Source: Nematostella vectensis (taxonomy: Eukaryota > Cnidaria > Anthozoa > Actiniaria > Edwardsiidae). Taken from it: a stretch of 60,000 nt of DNA. The translations under genes were made by a program, and so were the position numbers. Each line of letters begins with the position of its first letter. The first letter of the stretch is position 1. The stretch lies in contig NC_064039.1 of assembly GCF_932526225.1 (NCBI RefSeq), positions 14,962,139 to 15,022,138 of the forward strand, in the 5' to 3' direction. This document shows, one piece after another, positions 11,601-23,600 of this stretch. Under the pieces are notes generated by a model, which saw only the letters and a program-made list of their open reading frames with translations, made no database searches and was not told the DNA's origin.

Positions 11601-14600
11601 ATAATTTTTTATAAGTGATAGATAAATACCCAAAAAAGTATGTAAAAATATTTTCTTTGTAAATATGAACAAATGAGCTATAAATGAATTCAAAAAATCA
11701 TGCAAGCATGCAAGGTCTCAGATCTATTTTGCACGAGAGAACCTTTCACTTTCAGCCAAAATGTTTCACTTGCAGATTTTGAACGGAAATCGTTCAAATG
11801 TCATATCGTGACCAACGGTGGGTTTAGTTTTTAGAGGTAAAAGCTCACCTTTCGGCTGCCAGAGGAATTTGTTATGCGAAAAGATGCCATAAAGAGCATT
11901 CCTTTAAGGTGCACACACCTACATATCTCTTTTGCTGCGATTTTTTAACAAAGTGTCCAGAAAATGGAGGAAGAAGAGTACCGGCATAAAGTGAAACAGT
12001 ACTTCTTTAGAAACAACCCGGTGAACATTTTATCAATGAAAATACCTTCTTAGGTATTTGTACCTGTGAGAGTCACAAAGCCAAATGTTTGAGTCAGAAA
12101 GCCTCAGTTACATCAAATGTAACAAGAAATAATTGTCCTCCACCCCCTCCCTTGTCACCGAGCCAAACCTCCAGCGAAAAGCAAGATCCACCAGTCAACA
12201 AGAACTTTTCAAACAATTCACTGAACAAAGGAAGGAATTCAATTAGGACCCAAGGTGACAGTCAAGTCTTTAAAAATGTGTTCACACGTACTTAAAGGGC
12301 CCCCAAATGGTCTTTTGCGAGCTTGCGAGCACCCCGTTTTTTATGCATTTTTAGGCGGAAAAAATTGCGCGAGCATGCGTGCACATCGAAAATTCGGGGG
12401 GCCATTCGGAGACCCTACTTGAGTTATTTGATGCCAATTTTTCCAAAGCACTTCATAATTATATGAAGGTTAATTGAGGTCATGGCGTTTAATAGGGCAT
12501 GCATCGACGAATATATTGGAAGTAAAACCCTCTCATAACAACACATACCCTCTCATAACAACACATACCCTCTCATAACAACACATACCCTCTCATAACA
12601 ACACATACCCTCTCATAACAACACATACCCTCTCATAACAACACATACCCTCTTATAACAACACATACCCTCTCATAACAACACATACCCTCTCATAACA
12701 ACACACACCCTCTTATAACAACACATACCCTCTCATAACAACACATATCCTTTCATAACAACACATACCTTCTCATAACAACACATACCCTCTCATAACA
12801 ACACATATCCTCTTATAACAACACATACCCTCTCATAACAACACATACCCTCTCATAACAACACATACCCTCTCATAACAACACATACCCTCTCATAACA
12901 ACACATACCCTGTTATAACAACACATACCCTCTTATAACAACACATACCCTCTCATAACAACACATACCCTCTTATAACAACACATACCCTCTCATAACA
13001 ACACATACCCTCTCATACAACACATACCCTATCATAACAACACATACCCTATCATAACAACACATACCCTCTCATAACAACACGTATACATCGTGTGGCC
13101 ACATAAGTCTCCAGGCCCGCGATGGAGGTTTGGCGAATAAGAATATAAAACGTAAAACCGTACAATAACTAATATAAGAAGGTTATGAATAAACAGCGCA
13201 CCATTAAGGAATTCGTGACTTCGACCCCGCTAAGTACATTAAACAGTCTCGGCAACTGCATTATAAGCCTGAACTTCAGGGAGGGACGTAAAGATCCACT
13301 GGGGAAGCAATTAACCTCCTAGCATTGACCACTTTCAGAAAAAGTGCTTACTAATAATACACACACGGGGGCACTTGATTTTGAGCCCTGTTATGCCTTT
13401 CGCACCAGTACAACAGGTGGTAAGTCAGTATAAACATAATAAACTTACCCGACAGTCGTCATGGTAGCAAAAGACCACCAAAATCCTTCCATGGAACCAG
13501 CGATAAAACTACGCGGGAAGTGAACGGGGTTGAAGCGGACGTCCTAGGGAAAGAGTAGTATTTTTTAGTTTTATGTTTTCAAAGCAAAATCTCGCATCAA
13601 CTAATACCATCTATTACCAACAATACCAACTATTTGACAATATCTGAGATGAAACACAAACATACGCATAAAAGTAGTTGGGATGCATCAAAAGTGCCGG
13701 CGATTTAAAATTCTTAAAGCATCCCATTTATCGATGCGCTAATGTCTGTTAGAATTCAGTTAATATGCTACCCTCAATAAATAAAAATTCTTGTATTATA
13801 TTGTATAAGCCTCAAAGGACGTCAACTCGCGACCCTAGTGCCACCCACTCGTGCAATCCACATGACATTATCTGACATTCCAAAATAGAGATTGCCACCG
13901 GATTGAAACTTGCAACTCTAATTCAACCCACTCACCACCATCCACATGACGATGCCTGAGAGGTAAGCTGCCACCAGTACAAATACTGCCGTCGGCCAGC
14001 AGCCCAAGATGGCCATAAACACTTCGTTATGGATCTTCCGCTTGTCGGCTACGATAAACGCCGCACCGTTTGTCTCCATGATCGACACAAACTCGTACTC
14101 GCCATCGTGGCTGTAGTACTTGTCCTGCGTGCTGATACCGCTAATTGGAAAATGCAGGCAGTTGCTGTTGTCAATGTTCACCTGAGGATGAAGGAAGTAT
14201 CTTGTTTGGCTTAAATCGGGCACTTGCAGTAGGGGCTAGGGCATGAGTGATATATGGACATGGTTGTGTAGGGGGGGAGGGGGGTGTGCAGGAAGGGAAG
14301 GTTGACAAGGGCATGGGTGTGACAAGAGTATGGGAGTGAGAAGGTCATGGGTGAGACAGGGGTGTGGATTTAATGAGGGTGTTGGTAGTGATGTGAATAT
14401 GAGCGTGACATAGAAAGCCATGAAAGACATGATTACGGCAGGGACATGATTACGGCAGGGACATTATTACGTCAGGTACGTGATTACGGCAGGGACATTA
14501 TTACGACAGGGACGTGATTACGGCAGGGACATGATTACGGCAGGGACATGATTACGGCATGGACATGATTACGGCAGTGACATGATTACGGCAGGGACAT

Positions 14601-17600
14601 GATTACGGCAGTGACCTGATTACGACAGGGACATGATTACGGCAGGGACAGGATTACGGCAGGGACGTGATTACGGCAGGGACGTGGGATCGTCAAGGCG
14701 AGGCAGGGACATGATTACGACAGGGACGTGGGATCGTCAAGGCGAGGCAGGGACATGATTACGGCAGGGACGTGATTACGGCAGGGACTTGGGATCGTCA
14801 AGGCGAGGCAGGGACATGATTACGGCAGGGACGTGGGATCGTCAAGGCGAGGCAGGGACATGATTACGGCAGGGGCGTGCGATCGTCAAGGCGAGGCAGG
14901 GGTATGTTTAAGGGGCATGGGTTACAGGGGCACGTGTTAAATACATCAAGAAAATCAATCGAGTGTATTTTAACAACAACGTTTGACAAGGAGAAATGCC
15001 ACAAATCATATGAAAAACACACACCTTGACTGTAAGCAGCCCTGACTTCTTGGCAGAATTATTATGGCTGTCTTTTTCGTAGTTGACACGTGACGCGTCA
15101 GGGTGCAAGGGACAGTCCCTACAACAAGACCTAACCGCTGCGCTAATGACCGGAGGGATTATCCCGTATATCGGGGAAATGTACTCCTTGCTTGTAATGT
15201 TGGTTGTGGGGTGGTCTTGCCGCACGTACGGGGGATGTATCCACCAGTTTGTCCTGATTTCGGGTAAACAGTTACACGTCCCTGAGACAATTAAATGACG
15301 GAAGGGACATTAGTGTAGGAGATATATGATATTATAGATATAAGAGGCCTTGGTCACCACCGGAAAGTAACTAATCTGTAATGATTTTTTCCCAGCTTTC
15401 ATCGTCTATTGAGAAGAATTTCGTAAAATGAATGAAGTATTATATGTTTGAGCTTAACATCAATGGCTATTGTGCGTGTACTGTTGCACACTGGTTCAGA
15501 TAATTACGTCTTTAAATAAGAAACACATAAGGCAAAAGAAATAAAAACAAATGCCTTCGAAGTCTGGATTTTAAGGATTGCGCAAACCAACATCTAACTT
15601 ACTTCCGGTTATGGTTCGCCAGGGCCCCAGTCCCTTCCGCGTAAATGCAGCAATCTTTATTTCATAAACCGCAAAACTCTGCAGCCCACTCAGTACCGTC
15701 GACGTGCTACCCGGGCCTACTGTCTTGCTGAACGTCGGTCCCGTGGTCTCTTCATCCGCCATGTTGATGATTGCATAGTTGATCATGTAGCCTTGCAATA
15801 TGCCGTGGATTTGGCCAGAGTGGACAGGAGACCATGTGATGGGGATATGCGTGGGGCCGTCTCTGTCGATGGAGCTGGCAGATGGCGGAGCTTGCGTGGG
15901 AACTGGTAAAAAAAGAATACCATCATGCCGTCAGATACATAGCATTAGGAGAAAAAACCCGCGGACACATGTGTCATGTAGTAGTCTGCATAGTTGCTGT
16001 GCGTTGGAGGTTACGATCATGCCGCCATCTTGGACGCACGAAATTCCCCTCCGACCCTCCTCTGGGTACGCGCCTGAGGCGACTTCGGTGACCTAATTGG
16101 GGCATCACAAATAGTTCCATCGAATGAATGTGTACTGCGTGGAGAAGTCGATATTTGTGTATACAGCTGAGCAAATATGCGCTTGGTCACAATTTCCCTT
16201 GTCATGTCAAATAAACTTGGTCAAATATTTATCTCACTAATCTGGAAAATCCCTTAGACTCAGGCCTCCAAGAGATTGGCCGAGTGGATATGAAGGTCAC
16301 CCAAACATTGTTTGTGATACACAAAGAGTAAATATTACAATACATAATTTGTCTTACTATCTTCGTCGGTCCTGACATAGATCTGACCAGATTCCACTCC
16401 ATCGCCGATCCGCGTAAAGGCCAAGACTGTGATAGTATATTCCGTGTACTTTCTAAGACCCTTTAAGTCAACAATGGCCCTCTCGGGTGGCATTGTCGAG
16501 ACAGTGATGGCCGCCTCACCGGTCACTCTGTACTTAACGCGGTAGCCCATTAGTATGCCGTGAACGTATCCTCGTGGAACAACGCCCCATCGGACTTGCA
16601 GGCTTGTAGAACCGGTGTAGTAGCCCCAGAGGCTAGTGGGGGCCTGACTTGGAACTAGAGGAACAAATACCAATCGTTGAACAACCACAACAAGCAGCTT
16701 TAAACAAGCAACACAACACTTCTACGGTCTCAGCAATGCTGGCGCTAATTGCTTAGAAGTCAAATATCGTCAGGTGTAACAGTCTTGTTTTGAACATTTT
16801 TCTTTGTTGAATGTCCAGAACTCTTGTCAGTTTAAAAACTTCAACACTTGCAATTCTTTATTCTTTAGAAATAGAAATGAGACGCTTATTTATAGAATCC
16901 TATAGCTGATTTTTCACGCCCGCTTTGATAGAGTGGAAAAGAGTGAAATTTCAATTGTTACAGCCTCCAAAGTCAAGAACTCCTTAAAACACAGGCGACA
17001 CTCAAAACAAATCAAACCAATCAGAAATAGTTTGCCTATAGGTGCCTTTTTTTGTCTTTTTGTGAATTCCATTCCTTTGCTTTGCGAATTGTATGTAATT
17101 GTATTATTTTCGTGTGAGAAATTTCTGTGGGATTCTCTCATAGATGACAAGTTTCCCTAACGGCTCGATCAGATTTCATCATGATTCAGTGATATTTTAT
17201 TCGCTATTTTAATTTTTCATATCTCGTTAGCAATATTCATAATAGCCTATCGTATCAGAAATCTTTAAGTACTAACCATCCTCATCAGTGGCAACCATAA
17301 AAGAAGGGCTTGGCATTCCATCACCGATACGGGTGTACCCCAAGGCTCTAATGCTGTATTGGGTAAACTTTTGTAGATTCGACAATTCTACATGCATCTT
17401 TGTTGGAGGTGTACTACGCATGTCAGCGAGAGACCGGCGTGACCGCACCATCGATCTATTCTTGGAATTTGCCCGCCGTATCTTATGAATTCCGTTTTCT
17501 AAATAACGATAGACCACTCCCCCTGTATGCAAATCGCGGCGTCTTCTCGCAGCGATACCATAAGAGACGAGCTCCATCTGAGCAACTGCTGTGTAAAACA

Positions 17601-20600
17601 CGCGATATCCCAACAAAACGCCGTGTATCTTTCCATGTGGGATGTTAGACCAAGTGACGTTCACTGTGGTGGAGCTGGTGTTGTAGGAGAAGACTCCTTG
17701 TGGAGGAGAACTGGGAACTAGAAAAGGAAATGTAAAATATTGTTTTTGGCAACAGTTATCCATCTTTTTCACACGTAATTGACCTAGTTATAGCACTGGA
17801 CCTAAGTTCTATATTATAGTTTTTGTATTTTTGTTTTATAAATATGGTCGATTTTAAATCTTTAAAAGTTTCAACATATCAATGCTACACCTTAAACTTA
17901 TGCAAAATCATGGAATTTTTCTTGGTACACACTGTTTTTTGCCTTGTACTACTCGAAGTTGCTCAAGTTGAAGGTACTGTTTCATCGGAAATGGCCAGTG
18001 TTCCTATTATGCCTCCTTGCTATTCATTAACGATTTGTCGTTGCACGTTTCTTCTTAACACCTTTGTTATTTAGATATTTAACATCATAAGTACTTATAC
18101 ATTCTTTCATAGAGCGTAGAGTGTTCGCTGGTTCTTACCATCTTCGTCCGTGCGTACGGTGACGTTCTCCGACACAGCTCCATCGCCCTTGTTGGTGAAA
18201 GCCAGCACTCTGACGTCATACCACCACCACCTCCTGAGGCCTTTAATCTCCAGTTTCCTCGTGTCCGTGGTAAAATTGAGGTAGACATCACTTCCGGTCG
18301 TCTCGCGGTAAAATATCCGGTAACCACGCAAAATTCCATGGACGTGGCCGAGAGGGACTTGGTCCCATTCTATTTGTAGACTTGTAGAGCTGGTGTTATG
18401 TGCACGAATATTGGACGGGGGAAGACTGGGAACTGGGAATAGAAACACGATTTAATGTTTATCAATGCAAGTTGCAGTTACAACTTGGGGGATTTTCTAA
18501 AAACTCTAAATATCTTTTAGTAAAGAATCGAATCCTTAGAAGCAGATAATGCCTCAAACATTGTCTTAATCATGAAATTCCGCGTAAGCTTTCTGGGAAA
18601 CTTTATTTTTCGCATTTTGAATAATCACCAGGAACCTCGTTTTCTATTACCACAGGCAGTTTGCGCCTTCGGCCCTGTCTCCCATAGACCAATTGGAGGA
18701 GATACAACGCATGTTTGATATGACATTGTTTTTTTTCTTAAACAATGTGTTTCCGGAAGCATGTTATTCTGATAGAAGAGAAATTGTTTGGATACGAAAC
18801 GCGTTTTACTCACCATCTTCATCTGTCGAGACCGTAATGTTGTCGGCCAGCGGTCCCTCTCCCTTTATCGTAAAAGCCGTGACGGTTACCCTGTATCTTG
18901 TGTATTTCATCAGACCATAGAGGGTAGTGTGGATGGTGGTGTTTACCGCAGTAAAGTTGGTATTGCTGGTGTTGACACGTGTGTAATACACAATGTAACC
19001 GCGCAATATTCCATGGACGTGTCCCGAGGGGACTGGGCCCCAGTAGATAAGAAGGCTTGTGGAGCTGGTGTTTTGGGCGGCGAGACCGACGGGGGCGAGA
19101 CTGGGTCCTAATAAGATAAGTAGTCAACATTAGGGGGACACATTACTGGACGACAGGGGAACCAGATGGTTTTTGTTTTGAACGATTTCGCACTGCCACG
19201 TGCTGGAGAAAATGCGTCTACTTTTATGCGGCTCAAGAGAACGTTACAAAAAAGGAAAATATTGAGCTTCCGGAAGGCGTCCACCGTTGTTCAGATAAAA
19301 ATGCGGCGTCCTGTAATAATGGGATTCCACTCGACTTAAAAACAGAACATTATTGCAAGCGGGTATGGCTTAGCTTCACGAAAACTTTCCGAAACTCTGC
19401 TTTACTATTTATTTCTTAACTGTTTTAACTAGATTCTCATGTGGTGGGGTTGACTTGGTAGACGGTTTTTTAGCCAAAAAACTAATCTGTCAAACGTACA
19501 TTATAACTGAACCTCCACTACGCGGGCATCCTCTGTTCAACAGCCACCTATATCCCGATTTAAAATTCTTTAGCCAAACGCTATAAATGAAACTATATTA
19601 AAGGGACGCCTCTATAACGGGCGATTTCTTTTACTTTACTCACGGTCTTCATCAGTGGAGATGTTGACGGCTTCTGACATAACACCATCACCCTTTACGG
19701 TGAACGCAAGCACGTGTATAGAATAACGCGTGAACTTCTTTAAGCCAGTTATCAGCACGTGTTTCTGCAATGACGTCACGTTACTATAGCTGCCATTCGC
19801 GGTACTCTCTTCCCGGTACATTGCTCTGTAACCGCGCAAAATACCATGGACGTAGGGGAATGGTATTGGGTTCCAGGTGATGTTGAGCGAAGTTGAGCTT
19901 GTGTTGTAGGCTTGTAGGTTACCAGGAGCGAGGCTCGGTACTGAAAAATACGCCAAAAACATAAGAAGGGACAGACGGACAGACAGAAGAGACTTAGACG
20001 GAAAGAAATGTAGGCATTTTGAGCCGTCGAGGAGAACTTACACATAATACTCCTTATTAGACAAAGGTCCTAGGTCCTCCTTACCGTCCTCGTCCGTGCG
20101 AGCGTCTGTTGTGTTGCTCACGGCTCCATCTCCCTTCCTCGTGAATGCCAGCACTCGAACCTCATACACTGTGAACTTTTCCAACCCGACCAGATCCGTT
20201 TCACGGGTGCCAGAGCTTATGTTGGTCACCCCGTACGATGTATTGGAATTAAACCGCCGATGCATGACGCGGTAACCTAGGACGACTCCATGCGCAAAGC
20301 CTGATGGGACTGGGTCCCAGGACACTAGCAGGCTCGTGGAGGTGGTATTGTGAACGGTGATGTTTGCTGGTGGAAGGCTGGGAACTAAAGGAACAGCGTG
20401 ACAAATCAGGTGCGACATTCATTCAGAACAATTTAAAAGATACTATCTATACATTTTGATTAAAAAAGATGCGTGATGAATTTTCGGCCACTACCAAAAT
20501 ACTCGAATAAGCATCTTCCTCACAAATTCACGATTTTCAATTGTCAAATCTATTTCTTTTCACAGGAGAAAGAATATATAATTATTGAAATTTATAGATA

Positions 20601-23600
20601 AGTTAACATAAAGTTATCCCTATCCAGACTCCGGGAAATATGCTATAACTTTTGAACCATAGAAGCTAAGAGGCTAAAACTTGGTGACTTTTCCTAAAAT
20701 CTATCTGAGGACTTTTTGATGCCATTTTCGAAAAGACGCTCCATGTTACCATGGCAACCGTTTTTTCACACATAGGTTTCCCAACATATTAATATTTGGG
20801 TGACCTTCGAACCTGCTCGGTCAATCTGTTGGAGGCCTGGGTCTCAGGGCTTTTCAAGATTAGTGAGATAAAGATTAGACAAAGGGATCAATTTTTTTCT
20901 TGACAAATTCTTGCCGCGAGTCTCAAATTGACAGGAATCAGCATTTGTTACCATGTTTTCTGGAGATCAGGGAGCGGTTTAACTTTATCTCTTCTAAATA
21001 TGGGCATCATTGTCCATATAAGGCAATACAAACGAAGGACACTATCCATGGGGAATATGTTTGATATGAACTAAAAAGCATTGAATATTTTATATTTTGG
21101 TCCTGTTTCTCAGATTTAAATGCCTCTTTTGACTTTATAAGTTTGTTTAGGTGACAAGTTTCAAAACAGCGCTAAAAACTTTTTACCTCGGATATTTGGG
21201 GGAGGGGTGGTTAAATTTGCTCTTTCAAATCTGTTAAAAATGTCACTAGATATATTAGATGACACTTTTTAAGCTAATATTATGCATTTATCATTACTAT
21301 GAACAGTAATACATGCATCCGAATAGTATTTTTTTGGAATAATTACAGATTTTTTTTTCTTTTGTAAAAATCATAAGAATCCAAGATGGCGGATACAAGA
21401 TGGCGGAAATTCTTTTAAATGTACATAAGTGAACAGTGACCTGATGGTACTTACTATCTTCATCCGTCCTGACAGTGACGTTTACAGCAGGCCCAGGCCC
21501 CACTCGTGTAAACGCCGCAACCCGTACGTCATACCATGTGTATTTTTCCAATGACGTCAGCATGACGTTGCTCGTGTTAGTCCTGACGTAGTTAAGGCTT
21601 TGGTTCGCATGCCCCGCGCGGCGGTATGTTACGTTATAGCCCAGGAGTATTCCGTGGTGGTTACCAGAAGGCACTGCCGCCCACGAAATGTTCAAGCTAG
21701 TGCTGCTCAGGTTCCAGGCCTGAAGGTTCGAAGGTGGGAGGCTAGGAACTAGAGAAAACAAGTATTTGTAAAGCCGTCTTGCATCTTATTTGCATTTTTG
21801 TCACCAAATTACCGCAAGCAGTTTGCATCAAATTATCAATTCCACTTGACAGGAATGTTCATCTTCCAATTTTATCGTAAACGAGCAAAATTTCAAGACG
21901 GGCGTAAATGACCTACAAAGCCTTTCTTTCACGCTAAAATCCCTTCCCATGAAAATAGCCCATCGTGGCGGTTACAATAAAAAGCTCACCATCCTCCTGA
22001 GTAGTTTGGTTAACAGGACCAGACTGGATCCCATTCCCTCTGATAGTCACACTATTCACCCAGACTGCGTACTCGGTGAAGGGCTCCAGGCCCGTGATAT
22101 TGACGAGTCTAGCGGTCTTGTTCACGGTGACTCCTCGCGTGACGTTCTCGTTGCCATGTGTCTCGCGATAAGTGGCAAGAAAAGCAATGGTGTTGTTCGT
22201 ATCATGACAGTCGCTGCAGTCCCACGTGACTTCTAGTGAGGTTGAGCTCAGAGCTCTCACGGTCAAATTTACTGGAGGTTTACCTGGAACTATAAACGCG
22301 ACAAACAAATAAAAGAAAATAACTAGAACAGATATCACAATAAAAAAGGCTTTTTTACCTGAGTCGACGAGAGGAAGCACAGTGAGGTTGAAGAATTTGC
22401 CATCAACGTACAAGGCATTATACAACGTAGCAAACTGGCTCATACCAACATTCTGTCCATACACAACAGTCAAATCAGCCACAACACTAGCATTCCTGCA
22501 AACATAGGAAATTTTGGAAATATCTCATATAAGTGCGAGATAAAGAATATTGTAGACCATCACGGAAAAACTAGCGCACGTTGGGCTTGAAACTCGTGGA
22601 CACGAGCGCTTTATCGATTGTGGCAATTACCCTCACGACTTTGAGAGCCATGCAGCCCCTGAGTATTCTACAGAAATCAAATCCCAAGGTAGAGAAGAAA
22701 CGGAAACGCAGACGCGGACGCGGACGCGGAATAAATTCCCACGGAAAAATGTGCAATGCACATGAAGCTAGGTATATTTTATTGAAGTATGAAAAACAGA
22801 TGCATTCGTGTTACAAGTAATGGCTATTTCTCATGTGCGTAATGATCATTATATTATAATATGTAAAGTAAGGTTCACTTCCTATATAAATAGCAAAAAA
22901 AAAAACACTGTCACTCCGGCAAACGTCAAAAACACTTGAAGTTCCCCCGAAAAGATATCAACTTTTTATAAGAGTGTGAAGCATACTGCCGTTCATAAGC
23001 GATTCAGACCTCTTACCTGAAATCTTGGCAGAACAAATTTCTAAACTCGGTGTCGTTCGAATACAGCGCAAGCATCTAAAGGATTTCAAACTTTGAATAA
23101 GTGAACTTTTATCAAATGGAGAAAGAACGAAACATTGAAATAACTCTCTTACATCTTCCTGCATCACTTTACAAAGGTCTTCGAATTGTTTGCTTTTACT
23201 ATCGGACAGGTTAGCGTTCCAAGAAAGCAATGGAAATCGCACAGTCAGCTCTTGGGGAACAACTGAAAAAAAAAAGGATGAAAAACTTTTTATTTTTTAA
23301 AAAGATAACATGAAGAGCGTTCGCCTCTAGTTCACCTAAAGCTGCTGTGGCATCGAATTCCGAACGCGTAGTAAAAAGACATAGAACAATTGTATCTACT
23401 ATTTTCCGCGCGTCTTTATGGAATAGAGCATTTTTCTGACATATTAGTACTCCTTCAGGTAATTAATCTCATATTCTCAGTGTTTTGAAAACCGGAGACA
23501 AACTTAGGGCTAGTAGTAGATAGTGATGAGCTACGAAACTAAGGTTTTGATAGAGACTGATTAAAAGAACAGAATATCTATAGCAATATAGATTATAAAA

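Larger units (their letters stand above)
7629..13448 (-). other. Gene A intron 31, splitting the K+ filter
   Basis: A 5.8-kb phase-2 intron interrupts the first glycine codon of the TVGYGD filter. It holds the nested Ras-like gene, a possible MITE near 7668-7832, a 38-bp tandem repeat near 8846-8998 and a 20-bp minisatellite near 12529-13082. A plus-strand open frame at 9480-9863 (127 residues) is unrecognised and I do not call it a gene. Confidence 0.85.
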
